Shown in pieces: positions 16,449 to 25,438 of a stretch of 64,000 nt of DNA (positions are counted from its first letter, which is position 1; every line of letters starts with the position of its first letter). The position numbers and the translations under genes were made by a program. The DNA comes from Thalassospira profundimaris (GTDB lineage Bacteria; Pseudomonadota; Alphaproteobacteria; Rhodospirillales; Thalassospiraceae). Where the stretch lies: NCBI RefSeq assembly GCF_003326795.1, contig NZ_JPWI01000008.1:124001-188000 (forward strand). The letters run 5' to 3'. The notes beneath the pieces are model-generated. The model saw nothing but the letters and a program-made list of their open reading frames with translations, was not told where the DNA came from and did not search any database.

Positions 16449-17596
16449 AAGCGGGCCTCACGACCTTTGGACCAAAACTGGAAAGCAGAAAGGGCGATAT
16501 AGATCGCGGCAAGGCGAAGTTGGCAGGTGATGATCAGCTCAATTGTGTCCTGATGGTTCGGCAGAATGGCCGCTGAACCCACAAGCATGAAAAGAAGAAA
16601 CCATCCCACCCCAGCAGCACGAGCTGTTTCCTGCAAGATCAGGCATTGCCGGGTGACAAGTGCCAGAAGCAATGGCCAGAACGCGCCGTTTTGAAGAACT
16701 GAAATCAGCGTGGCCTCAGGCGATCCATAGATCAGGTTTGCTATCTGATCCGGGCCGACAAGCAATGCCAGTGAGACCAGCGACATCGGAACAAAAAGCC
16801 ATAAATCACGTGCCAGTCCGCCGTGTTGTTTGGCAAACAATGTCGCGGAAATGGCTGCAATCAAGCCGCCACAAAACAGGAAAATGCGTTGAGCAAGGAA
16901 CAGGCTGTGTTCATCATTGCCAAGCAAAACGAAATCAAGATTGGGCAAAAAACCCGCAAGCAGGGTGAAGCCGATCAGGCCAATACTTTGTCGAATATCC
17001 AGCGCATCTGCATTGACGGGTTTTCGTCGCGATGTGGTGGGCCTAAGGGCCAGAAATATGGCTGATAAAAATGCTGTAAAAGAGATCACGGGGGCGATGG
17101 TAAACAACAGAAAATCGTTGGTTTGTTCCGCTGCAATGACGGCGAAGGTGATGCCGGTTGCCTGCGCGATCAGTGCAATTTTTCCAAGACGGCCAAACTC
17201 CGTTCGTGCTGCGATCACCCAGTCCGGGGACAGGGCTGCTGCAACCGGCATGATCAGAAACGGCCAATGCATATTGAGTTCGAATTCAGGTCTGCTTACA
17301 AGGGTCGATACAGCCAGCCCGGCAATCAGCAATCTGATCGCAACAACAAACAAGGCTTTGGGCAATGCGCCACCTTGCATAAGGCGGATCAGGAGCGGGC
17401 CACTTCCGGCCTGGGTTGCGGTGACGGCAAGCCCGGCCGTTGCCAGCATTGCAAAATAGCTGCCCAAGATTTCCGGGGAAAAGCTGTGCCCGATCAATAG
17501 AAGGATGATCATCCCGCCCAGCCGCGCAATCAGGTTTGCCCCGACCAGCCACAGTGGAAAAAGATTGCCTGCAACGATGCTGATGACTTTATCCAT
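16445..17596 (-). CDS. Wzx-like polysaccharide flippase (MOP superfamily)
   Basis: This polytopic protein of about 383 residues has 10-12 hydrophobic segments. It has the N-terminal pattern of Wzx/RfbX flippases (NLIARLGGMIILLLIGHSFS) and a mid-protein soluble loop near residue 185 (PTTSRRKPVNAD). It would move lipid-linked repeat units across the inner membrane. I chose the ATG at 17596 because it overlaps the upstream stop in ATGGATAA; in-frame ATGs at 17617 and 17626 are possible and would add 7 or 10 residues. The sequence match is loose, but membrane topology and context support the call. Confidence 0.72.
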   Translation of the reverse strand: MDKVISIVAGNLFPLWLVGANLIARLGGMIILLLIGHSFSPEILGSYFAMLATAGLAVTATQAGSGPLLIRLMQGGALPKALFVVAIRLLIAGLAVSTLVSRPEFELNMHWPFLIMPVAAALSPDWVIAARTEFGRLGKIALIAQATGITFAVIAAEQTNDFLLFTIAPVISFTAFLSAIFLALRPTTSRRKPVNADALDIRQSIGLIGFTLLAGFLPNLDFVLLGNDEHSLFLAQRIFLFCGGLIAAISATLFAKQHGGLARDLWLFVPMSLVSLALLVGPDQIANLIYGSPEATLISVLQNGAFWPLLLALVTRQCLILQETARAAGVGWFLLFMLVGSAAILPNHQDTIELIITCQLRLAAIYIALSAFQFWSKGREARL

Positions 17597-18800
17597 TACG
17601 CGATAAAACGGCGTCATAGGCCGCATCTACCCGGTTGCCATAGCCGGTCTTTATATCTTCCGAAATCTGATCGCGGGCAGACTGCGCCAGACTTTTGCGC
17701 ATCTGCGGATTTTCGATCACTGCGGAAATGGCAGTGGTGATTGCACCGGAATGTCGCGGCGGGATGATCAGGCCGGATATATGGTTAACCACCGGGCTTC
17801 CGGCATCAAAGGTGTTGATGACACAACAACCTGCTGCCATGGCCTCCATCACGGCCAGACTGCTGCCTTCCGACAGGCTGGGGAACACGAAAATGTCCGA
17901 GCCCAGCATCAACTCTGCGACCTTGTCTTGCGACAAGGGACCAAGCCATTCACATCCATCGGGAAGATTTTCGATCAGTGATCGGGCGCACGGCTGAACC
18001 CGCCCGACCAAAGTCAGTTTGATGCGCACCCGGTATGTCACGCGTAAGGAGGACCAAGCGTCAAGCAGATGCGCGATCCCCTTGGCAAGCGACAGATTGC
18101 CGACATATAGAACACGGATGACGGTTTCCTGTCGCTCAGGACGTGCGCGGGTGAGCAGTGCATGGCAATGCGGTGAAAGAAAGGGAACCAGAAAAATCTT
18201 CTGCGGTTCGACGCCGCAATCAAGAAGGCCGCCCGCAACCGTATCGGATGGCGCAAATACGGCATCGGCAAAAAGGGCTTCCCTGGTTCTTCGACGGGAA
18301 AGAAAACCGGAAATTTCGCGATAGGTCCGGTTATGGGATGCATATTCCTCGCCCAACTGCTTGTGGCGGGTTTCGGCGAGTTGGCCGGTAATATCCGCGA
18401 TGGTTATCATGCCGCGGGCCTTGGCACGCTGCATGGCGGGTAGACTGTAATTGCCCTGACCATGAAAAATATCGGCTCTCGGGGCGTGCAGGGTTGCGAG
18501 CATCGAAAGGGGAACATCCGAATAAAGATTATAGGCCGGCAGATGAATTTTGCGCGCGACCTTGGCCAGAAGATCGGGGATCAGATGTCGACCGGAAACC
18601 TTGGCCAATACCGGATCGGTCAGACGGTTGGCCGGGGTAAGGGGGCCGGTTCCGTCATGCCGCCAGAAACTGTCCCAACGGATCAGCCGGTTGTGACGGG
18701 CAAGATGGGATGCAAGAATGGCTGCCTGATCAACCCGGCTGACCATCCATACGGTCGGGGCAGATTTTTGTGGTCGGGATACAGGCCGGATCAGTTCCAT
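17589..18800 (-). CDS. Glycosyltransferase family 4 (GT-B)
   Basis: The protein has 403 residues from the ATG at 18800, preceded by AGGGGTAAGG; a longer frame from 18920 lacks such a site. The C-terminal half shows the GT4 donor domain: VIRVLYVGNLSLAKGIAHLL, then the EX7E-like block FVFPSLSEGSSLAVMEAMAA. The N-terminal domain has FHGQGNYSLPAMQRAKARG. It should add a sugar to the lipid-linked repeat unit. It overlaps the upstream gene by 10 bp and the flippase gene by 8 bp. Specificity is unknown. Confidence 0.9.
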   Translation of the reverse strand: MELIRPVSRPQKSAPTVWMVSRVDQAAILASHLARHNRLIRWDSFWRHDGTGPLTPANRLTDPVLAKVSGRHLIPDLLAKVARKIHLPAYNLYSDVPLSMLATLHAPRADIFHGQGNYSLPAMQRAKARGMITIADITGQLAETRHKQLGEEYASHNRTYREISGFLSRRRTREALFADAVFAPSDTVAGGLLDCGVEPQKIFLVPFLSPHCHALLTRARPERQETVIRVLYVGNLSLAKGIAHLLDAWSSLRVTYRVRIKLTLVGRVQPCARSLIENLPDGCEWLGPLSQDKVAELMLGSDIFVFPSLSEGSSLAVMEAMAAGCCVINTFDAGSPVVNHISGLIIPPRHSGAITTAISAVIENPQMRKSLAQSARDQISEDIKTGYGNRVDAAYDAVLSRNG

Positions 18801-19936
18801 TGCCTTACCCCTGCGGGTTTCTGTACTGCCTGATTGATCGCCTGCCACAGGGTTTCGGCATGATGTGTCGGGGTGTTTTGCGTTATTCGGGACGCCTGAT
18901 TTTGTCGGGTTTGCTCCCAAATAGCGGGATTGTCGAGCAGTCTTTGACAGGCGCGAACCCAGTTCGCCAACACGTTCGCGGACAGGATTTCATCGGGATC
19001 AAGCATGTCAGGTGCGCAACCAACCGCATCACTTGCCAGTGCAACAGCCCCGCAAGAAATCGCCTCGATCACACCAAGGCCATAGGCATCATTCTGGCTT
19101 GGAAACAGGCAAAGTTTGCTATTGGCAAGAAATGCCTGAAGCTGATCCGGGGGCAGTTGAGGATAAAGATCGATCTGATCAGGAAGGCCGAAATTTTGCA
19201 GCTCGGATTTGGTTCGATCTGTATCGATGCAGCCAATGATGCCGATCTTGCTGATGGTCCCGGAAGTAATCAGAGCACTGGCAATCTCAAGAAAACATCC
19301 AAATCCCTTGCGCGTTGTCGTCCGCCCGCACCACAGAAGATCATATTCGCGGTCGTCAAATCTGCGATGTGATTGAAGTTCTCTATCCCCGTTGACGGAG
19401 AAAGATATCGGGATTGGCGAGATCAGGATGCGGTTATCTGAAACGCCCTGCAGTTCAAACCAGTGCCTGCCCAACATACTGGCGGCGATAAATCCATCGG
19501 CCTTTTCCAACATGTGACGGCGGATATAGCGGCGAATGGGATTGCTATAGATATCGTCCGATCCGGACCAGCCATCAAACTGCACGATAACCGGAATACC
19601 GGCCTTGGCGGCCCAATTGCATGCCCGCCACTGGGCGATGCCAAATCCGACAAGAACCAACACATCCGGGGCAGTTGATCGAACTGCATCAGAGATCCCG
19701 GACGGGATGGTCAGCAGACGATTTTCACCAAGATGAACATGCAGTCCGCGCAGATGTTGCTGTGAGAAAGGGGGCGTGCGTTCCGGCCAGTTGCGCTGGG
19801 GTTCTGTGTTGCTGGTACAGATAACCGTCAACGCGCCACCGGCATTACAGGCGCGCTGATGCAGGGCGCAATAACTGGCAAACCGGTAAGGGGCAACAAG
19901 GTTTGTCAGCAATGTTACTTTCACCGGAACAATCAC
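18791..19936 (-). CDS. Glycosyltransferase family 4 (GT-B), first gene of leftward EPS arm
   Basis: This 381-residue protein has an N-terminal VTLLTNLVAPYRFASYCALH typical of the acceptor domain. The GT4 C-terminal domain shows LLWCGRTTTRKGFGCFLEIA and SQNDAYGLGVIEAISCGAVA. It is the first of the seven leftward genes, and the 161-bp divergent region 19937-20097 must hold its promoter. The start is uncertain: GTG at 19936 has a GGG too close to it, while GTG at 19924 has GGGG about 12 nt upstream. Sugar specificity cannot be told. Confidence 0.88.
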   Translation of the reverse strand: MIVPVKVTLLTNLVAPYRFASYCALHQRACNAGGALTVICTSNTEPQRNWPERTPPFSQQHLRGLHVHLGENRLLTIPSGISDAVRSTAPDVLVLVGFGIAQWRACNWAAKAGIPVIVQFDGWSGSDDIYSNPIRRYIRRHMLEKADGFIAASMLGRHWFELQGVSDNRILISPIPISFSVNGDRELQSHRRFDDREYDLLWCGRTTTRKGFGCFLEIASALITSGTISKIGIIGCIDTDRTKSELQNFGLPDQIDLYPQLPPDQLQAFLANSKLCLFPSQNDAYGLGVIEAISCGAVALASDAVGCAPDMLDPDEILSANVLANWVRACQRLLDNPAIWEQTRQNQASRITQNTPTHHAETLWQAINQAVQKPAGVRQWN

Positions 19937-20097
19937 CCCAAGATGCTATTGTTGCTGTTAACTCAATCATAAGTTACCATCGATATCAATGAATTAAGTG
20001 ACGCCTGTTCTTCGGCACAAGTATCGAGGGACACACAATAAAAAAGCAATCTGGTTGGATATCCGGGCGGTCAGAACGGGGCTGGCGGGGATGATGA

Positions 20098-21570
20098 ATG
20101 CGACAGGGGAAAGCGGCTTTATTTGGACTGCGCCTTGATCTGCGGCGGCGTGACCAACTCTGTACTGATATCTGCGAACGGTTGGTGCATCGCCATCGAA
20201 CCGGGCATGTTTCGTGTTTCCGGCAACATTCCCTGAATGCTTTGAAATTACCGCAATCAATTGCGGACAGGCAGCTGTTTGACGCACTTGCCAATGCCGA
20301 TAGCCTGAATGCCGATGGTATGGGCATTGTCTGGACGGCAAGGCTTTTGGGTATCACGGTTCCCGAGCGTGTTGCGGGCATTGATGTCATGGCGGATTTG
20401 CTGCCACGCTTTGCAAAACAAGGTCTGCGTGTCTTCCTTCTGGGGGCGCGACAAGATGTCCTGGTCGCGCTTAAGGACAAACTGATTGCCGGTCACCCGG
20501 ATCTTTTGATTGCCGGAATGCATCATGGCTATGAACAAGATGATGCAAAGCTTGCGCAAATTGTCAGGCAAAGCGGTGCTGATGTCTTGTTTGTCGCATT
20601 GCCATCCCCGCGCAAGGAGCTGTTTATCGAACGCTATGCCGATCTGACCGGGTGCGGCTTTGCCATGGGTGTTGGTGGAGCATTTGATGTTCTGGCCGGT
20701 CGGATCAGGCGTGCACCGGCTATCTGGCAAAGGACCGGGATGGAATTTCTTTGGCGTATCCTGTGTCAGCCGGGATACATGCTGCCACGTTATGCTTGCG
20801 GGTTGACTGCCTTTGCCAGGCTGGTTGTTCCCGCCGTCATAAAGTTTCAGGCAACCAGGTTCAGAAACTGGGCCGTAAAGATGGCTTTTGCCGTATCGGC
20901 AATTCTGATCCTGATGGGGGGTACGGACGGGCGTTCTGAAATTGTCGTTCCGGATAATCTGACAACATCAGATACCGAGGCAACGCAGGCATGGATCGAA
21001 AGCCGGATCGCGGCGATATCCGATCCCGAAGATATACAGGTCATCATCAATCAGCTGGTCGATCTGGTTTTGTTTGGGAAGGTCGAAGATGTGCCTGTCG
21101 ATCCCGAAAAGACGGAAATTGACTGGCAGACAGCAGATGCCGCGATCCTGACTTTGCTTAAAGTGATCGAGGTTGTCCTGACAGCGGCAGGTGGAAACAG
21201 CTTTCTGGTCGAAACGGTTCTGGGCGGGACATTGAAACAGTTGCTGGGCCTGCATCCCGAACCAAGCCGCCTTAGCCGAATGATTGCCGATAGTACCCCG
21301 GAATTTGCAGCACGCGTTTTCCATGATCGTGCCTTCAGGAATGATGACTTTGACACAAGGCCGACCTTGCCGGTCTCGTATGCAGTCCCGTCTCAGTCTG
21401 TCGATCAACCGGAAACTTACGTTCAGAATGTCGATCGCCGGGTCATCCGGGTTTTTGATCTTGTCTATGGTCAGGGCCCGACAAGCACTCCGGAACAAGG
21501 TGGTTGGGGTGCCCTGATTGATGAGCGCGATGCTGATGTTGCAATTGTCGGGGATGCAAGCCCGCGATGA
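20098..21570 (+). CDS. WecG/TagA/CpsF-family (GT26) glycosyltransferase fused to an extra membrane-anchored C-terminal domain
   Basis: Residues about 5-245 are a GT26 enzyme: NADGMGIVWTARLLGITVPE, then VRQSGADVLFVALPSPRKE, then FAMGVGGAFDVLAGRIRRAP. These enzymes add the second sugar to the undecaprenyl-linked glycan. A transmembrane segment at about 262-280 is followed by some 210 residues with no recognised domain, acidic and mostly helical, then disordered at the end. GT26 enzymes normally stop near residue 250. The extra part would lie across the membrane from the catalytic domain, where it could contact the export machinery. The stop overlaps the next start by 4 bp (ATGA). Confidence 0.85.
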   Translation: MRQGKAALFGLRLDLRRRDQLCTDICERLVHRHRTGHVSCFRQHSLNALKLPQSIADRQLFDALANADSLNADGMGIVWTARLLGITVPERVAGIDVMADLLPRFAKQGLRVFLLGARQDVLVALKDKLIAGHPDLLIAGMHHGYEQDDAKLAQIVRQSGADVLFVALPSPRKELFIERYADLTGCGFAMGVGGAFDVLAGRIRRAPAIWQRTGMEFLWRILCQPGYMLPRYACGLTAFARLVVPAVIKFQATRFRNWAVKMAFAVSAILILMGGTDGRSEIVVPDNLTTSDTEATQAWIESRIAAISDPEDIQVIINQLVDLVLFGKVEDVPVDPEKTEIDWQTADAAILTLLKVIEVVLTAAGGNSFLVETVLGGTLKQLLGLHPEPSRLSRMIADSTPEFAARVFHDRAFRNDDFDTRPTLPVSYAVPSQSVDQPETYVQNVDRRVIRVFDLVYGQGPTSTPEQGGWGALIDERDADVAIVGDASPR

Positions 21571-23708
21571 CACAAAAACTGGCAAACAGCTTTGACCCGA
21601 GTTTGCGTGATCTGGTTGCCATTCTTTGGCAACGGCGCGGAGTGGCGGCTTTGACCTTTGTTCTTGTGCTGGTTGGATCAATTGGTGTGATTGCCAACTG
21701 GCGATTTGACTATCGTGCAAGTGCCGAGATCGGGTTGGCATCATCAATGCCCCCGACCCGGGGGGAGCTCAAGGATGGCGGGCCGACAGGACAGGGACAA
21801 TTGACCGCGCAGGATATTGAAACGGTCATTGCCGAGATCGGAAGTGAAAAAACGCTTTCGACCGCCTTGTCGGTTTTGCGCGGGGAGCCTGTCATGTTTT
21901 CCAGACTGGTTTCGGGGCAGGCGAACAGGGGATTGTTCAAGGATGTGGTGGCCAGACAATCACAGACCTCGCCACACCCAGATGAAACAGGTCTGATCAA
22001 TCAGCTGCATGCCGGGTTGAAGGCCGAGCGCATCGGTCATTCCGCCGTAATTTCGGTCAGCTTTGCATCCGGTGATCCGGCGCTTAGCCAGTCGGTTCTG
22101 CGCGCCATTGTCGAAAGTTATGTCTGGCAACGCGAGGACCGGCAAAAGCGGTCCCTTAGGATCGAACTTGCCGAAATAACGGGTCAGTTTGATCGTGCGC
22201 AGACAGAACTTGAAACCAGCGAGAGCGACTTGTCGGAATGGCAACAACGTGCCGGTGTCCTTGATCCTGACGAAAGCAAACTGATGCTTGACCGCATCTA
22301 TGCCCTTGATGAGCAGGCCGAGAAAATCGGGCAGGATGTGGCGGCACTCAAACTGGCGGCAATTCAGCGTGACGGTGCAAACCGTCTTGAGGACCTTCTG
22401 ACCATTCCCGATGTCGCGACCCATCCGATGGTGGCGCAACTTGCCACGCGGTATGACGCACAAAGGAAGGAGTTCCTTGCACTTGATCAGCGTTACGGTC
22501 CCAAACATCCGCTTATGCAAGGCAAGCAGCGTGAGCTTGATGATCTGCGCGCGGAACTGATGACCGTGGCAACATCGGTTGCCGATCAAATGGGAAGTGC
22601 CCTGATCAATGCGCAGGAAAAACTGTACCTGATCGAACGTCAACGCGATCAATGGCAGGCGCGCATGAGTGACCGCCATACCAGCATGCAGGGACAGGCT
22701 GCCTTGGTGCGCGCAGTCGCCATGGCGCGTGATAACCTTCAGGATTTGGGGCAGCGGGTTCAGGGGCTGCGTCGCGAACTGGTATCCTTTAAGGGCGATG
22801 CCGAAATCCTGCGATCACCAACATTGCCGGTTGCGGCAGAATTTCCGGCAAGACGCGACCTGTTGTTGCTTGCGGTTATGGTCGCCCTGTTTGCTGCGAT
22901 GATTGCCGCCCTGCTTCGGCATTATTTTGATCAAACCATCGGCGATGGTTTCGAACCCGAAAGCATGCTGGGTATTCCGCTTTATGCCCGGATCCCGGAT
23001 ACAGGACCATCCGTGCGCACCGAACAATCATCAGGTGCGAGTGACGAGGCAACAGGCCATTTAGCAGTATTGATGCGTCTCCTTGATCAAAAATCAGATA
23101 ACCGTTCGGAACGGTCTGGCCGGGGACAGGTCATTGCCATTGCATCGGCCCAGACCGGGGAAGGCAAATCGCATATCGCGCAGGCATTGGCAGCCAAGCT
23201 TGCCGCCCTTGGTGGCAAGACGGTGCTGGTTGATGCGGACCTTCATGATCCGGCGATGATGCGGGGGCATGCGGGTGTGTTTGCCGATCTGATGCCAATA
23301 TTATCGGGGGATATCGCACCTGAGGATGTGTTTGGCGCGATGAAGGATGCGCCGGGCTACTGTCATCTGGGGGTGCGACTGGCGGTGCCGGGCAATATTG
23401 CCACGGGGCTGATCGAAAACCGCCTGCCCGCGATTATCAAGGCGCTTTGTTTTCAGTTTGATCACATCATCATTGATACGCCGCCGGTCCTGTCAGTTGC
23501 CGACGGGCTGGTTGCCTTGCGTTTGGCTGATGTCAGGCTGCTGGTTCTGCGCAAAGGGCAAAGCAAACGTCGCGATAGTGCCGAGGCGCTTGATCAGCTT
23601 CGAACAGTCGATGTGATCCCGGAGGGGATTGTTTTGAACGGAGTGGTGCCGCGCCCGGCCTATGGCAAGGCAAATACCACGGCAATCAAAAGCGGGCAGG
23701 TATCATGA
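21567..23708 (+). CDS. Wzc-like polysaccharide co-polymerase with BY-kinase-type ATPase domain
   Basis: This 713-residue protein has a Wzz-type N-terminus with transmembrane helix 1 (about 25-45) and a long periplasmic coiled-coil region. Transmembrane helix 2 is at about 430-450, and a cytoplasmic ATPase domain follows. That domain shows Walker A ASAQTGEGKSHIAQALA, the Walker A' VLVDADLHDP and Walker B HIIIDTPPVLSVADGL. Such proteins set chain length during export and cycle by tyrosine phosphorylation. The usual C-terminal tyrosine cluster is absent: the tail has only one Tyr (RPAYGKANT). Control may differ from Wzc, or only the ATPase cycling remains. It sits in a three-gene rightward operon. 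Confidence 0.88.
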   Translation: MTQKLANSFDPSLRDLVAILWQRRGVAALTFVLVLVGSIGVIANWRFDYRASAEIGLASSMPPTRGELKDGGPTGQGQLTAQDIETVIAEIGSEKTLSTALSVLRGEPVMFSRLVSGQANRGLFKDVVARQSQTSPHPDETGLINQLHAGLKAERIGHSAVISVSFASGDPALSQSVLRAIVESYVWQREDRQKRSLRIELAEITGQFDRAQTELETSESDLSEWQQRAGVLDPDESKLMLDRIYALDEQAEKIGQDVAALKLAAIQRDGANRLEDLLTIPDVATHPMVAQLATRYDAQRKEFLALDQRYGPKHPLMQGKQRELDDLRAELMTVATSVADQMGSALINAQEKLYLIERQRDQWQARMSDRHTSMQGQAALVRAVAMARDNLQDLGQRVQGLRRELVSFKGDAEILRSPTLPVAAEFPARRDLLLLAVMVALFAAMIAALLRHYFDQTIGDGFEPESMLGIPLYARIPDTGPSVRTEQSSGASDEATGHLAVLMRLLDQKSDNRSERSGRGQVIAIASAQTGEGKSHIAQALAAKLAALGGKTVLVDADLHDPAMMRGHAGVFADLMPILSGDIAPEDVFGAMKDAPGYCHLGVRLAVPGNIATGLIENRLPAIIKALCFQFDHIIIDTPPVLSVADGLVALRLADVRLLVLRKGQSKRRDSAEALDQLRTVDVIPEGIVLNGVVPRPAYGKANTTAIKSGQVS

Positions 23709-24127
23709 AGTCTTTCCTTGTCCTGGTCGCGGGGCTTCTGATCGGTGTCGGTCTTTTCCGTCTTGGATCGGAAATCGCCGCGTTTCAGACAGTTGATCAG
23801 GTTGCCGCAGGATGGCGCAACGGCGATGGCATGGGGGCGGCTGCCCGCGCACAAGATATGCGGTACGCGGTTGCGTCGGGTGATCCGCGCCAGATGGAAC
23901 GCATGACACAGGATCAACTGCAATCCGCACCATTTGACCCGGTATTGCTGTCACTTTTGGCGGTGGCCAGAATGTCCGGAAAAACGCCTGATCTTGTCAC
24001 TGGCGCAGGGTTGCTTGATCAGGCAGTGGCGATTGCGCCGCGTGATAGGCGCGTTCGGGAAATTCGAAAGGCGATACAAGACGGCCTTCAAGGCCCGCCA
24101 CCCACATTGCCACCATTGGCAGAATAA
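23705..24127 (+). CDS. Small membrane-anchored TPR-like protein of the EPS operon
   Basis: This 140-residue protein has an N-terminal hydrophobic segment (residues 3-20, FLVLVAGLLIGVGLFRLG) with no clear cleavage site. Helical repeat-like sequence follows (PVLLSLLAVARMSGKTPDLV, then DQAVAIAPRDRRVREIRKAI) that resembles one or two TPR units. It starts in a 4-bp overlap with the kinase-like gene. Its last 131 bp overlap the 3' end of the opposite-strand polymerase gene, yet both frames look real. It may be an assembly factor for the exporter; this is inferred from context. Confidence 0.72.
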   Translation: MKSFLVLVAGLLIGVGLFRLGSEIAAFQTVDQVAAGWRNGDGMGAAARAQDMRYAVASGDPRQMERMTQDQLQSAPFDPVLLSLLAVARMSGKTPDLVTGAGLLDQAVAIAPRDRRVREIRKAIQDGLQGPPPTLPPLAE

Positions 24128-25331
24128 GGGCGGGAAGCGAGATGACCCAGTCCGAGAATGATCCGATCAGCGCAATGGAAATCAAAGCCGCCCCAAATGC
24201 CCGGTTTGGCCGGTTTGCGGCATTGCGGAGAATGAAAAAAATTGCTGCAATCAGCGATAAAGCAACGGCGATAGTTACCGGAATCCCGAACATAATCGCC
24301 CCGTCAAGCCACAGATTGTGGCTGCTAAACCAGTGGGCATTGGTATTTAAATCCGGTGTCGCGACATGAGCCATCACAAGGGGAATACTGTTTGCGCCAT
24401 ATCCGGTGATCGGGCGTTCGGCGATGGCATGTATGGCCGTCAGCCCGGCATCATCGCGCTGGATCAGATCAAGCCGGCCAAGATCGGCAAAGCGCATAAA
24501 CAATTCGGGTTCGGCAGAAGCAACAAGGGCAAGAACAATTACGGCACCGGCTGTTGCAGCGAAAAATCGTCGAAGGCGGGCAAGACCGGATTGTCTGGAA
24601 CTGCACAGGGTAACGAAAAGGATGGTTGCGATAATGATCGCCAAAATCGCACTGCGCGAATGGCTCTGGATCAGGGCGGCGGTGAACAGGATGGCCAGTG
24701 CCAGATAACTGCCCGACTGATCAAGCCGCTTGCCCGTCGATTGATCCGGATACCGGACAAAGAACCACAAACAGGTCATCGTTCCGGTTGCCATCAATAT
24801 GCCAAAGGCATTGCGATTGGCAAAGCTTCCGGTCCAGTCCCCGATATGGGCGGTTTTGACAAACCAGAAGGTGGTCTGCCAGTCAAAAGCTGCATTGCCT
24901 GTGGCAAGGATCAGTTGCAGGCAGCAGGATGCAATAACAGCCTTGCCAACAATAATCTGCCAGTGACCGGGATGGAGTTGCGCGATCAGCGATCCAAGCG
25001 TGATCGTTCCGGCAAGCCAGATCAAACGGGCCGACAGGTCAATCCAGCCACCCGGGTAAAGCGCGATATAAGGTGCCTCGAACGGGAAGGGTTGAATGGG
25101 CCAGACTGGCATGGATTGCAGGACAGACCAGCCGATCAGTCCTGCCACAAGTATCCAGACATAAAGCACGTAACGGCGCAGGATCAGATTGCGCGCCGCC
25201 GCGATCATGGCAAGCAATCCAATGCCGGTCAGGATCGACAGGATCGCCATCGCCCATGGCCGTGCTCCGCCCAGCATTACCGGGGCGAGGATAATCTGTG
25301 CGATCAGGCAAAATTGCGCCAGACGATGCAT
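23997..25331 (-). CDS. O-antigen ligase/polymerase family membrane protein
   Basis: This 444-residue polytopic protein has about 11-12 membrane segments. The central block GSFANRNAFGILMATGT matches the 'FxNRNxFA' signature of the Wzy_C/WaaL (PF04932) family. A periplasmic loop before the last helices carries AIAERPITGYGANSIPL, as in ligases. It would polymerise repeat units or ligate them to a lipid acceptor. Its 3' end overlaps the rightward TPR-like gene by 131 bp. The start region faces the second polymerase-like gene (25439), with about 107 bp between. Confidence 0.85.
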   Translation of the reverse strand: MHRLAQFCLIAQIILAPVMLGGARPWAMAILSILTGIGLLAMIAAARNLILRRYVLYVWILVAGLIGWSVLQSMPVWPIQPFPFEAPYIALYPGGWIDLSARLIWLAGTITLGSLIAQLHPGHWQIIVGKAVIASCCLQLILATGNAAFDWQTTFWFVKTAHIGDWTGSFANRNAFGILMATGTMTCLWFFVRYPDQSTGKRLDQSGSYLALAILFTAALIQSHSRSAILAIIIATILFVTLCSSRQSGLARLRRFFAATAGAVIVLALVASAEPELFMRFADLGRLDLIQRDDAGLTAIHAIAERPITGYGANSIPLVMAHVATPDLNTNAHWFSSHNLWLDGAIMFGIPVTIAVALSLIAAIFFILRNAANRPNRAFGAALISIALIGSFSDWVISLPALILPMVAMWVAGLEGRLVSPFEFPERAYHAAQSPLPDQATLRQ

Positions 25332-25438
25332 CAGGCCGTGCCAATCTGCTTTGAAAACAAGGGGTTCAGTCTAGCGAAGATTTGCTTGCCTGTCGCGCGC
25401 CAATCAACAGAAGCAGGGACTGTGTGCCGAGGTGCAAT

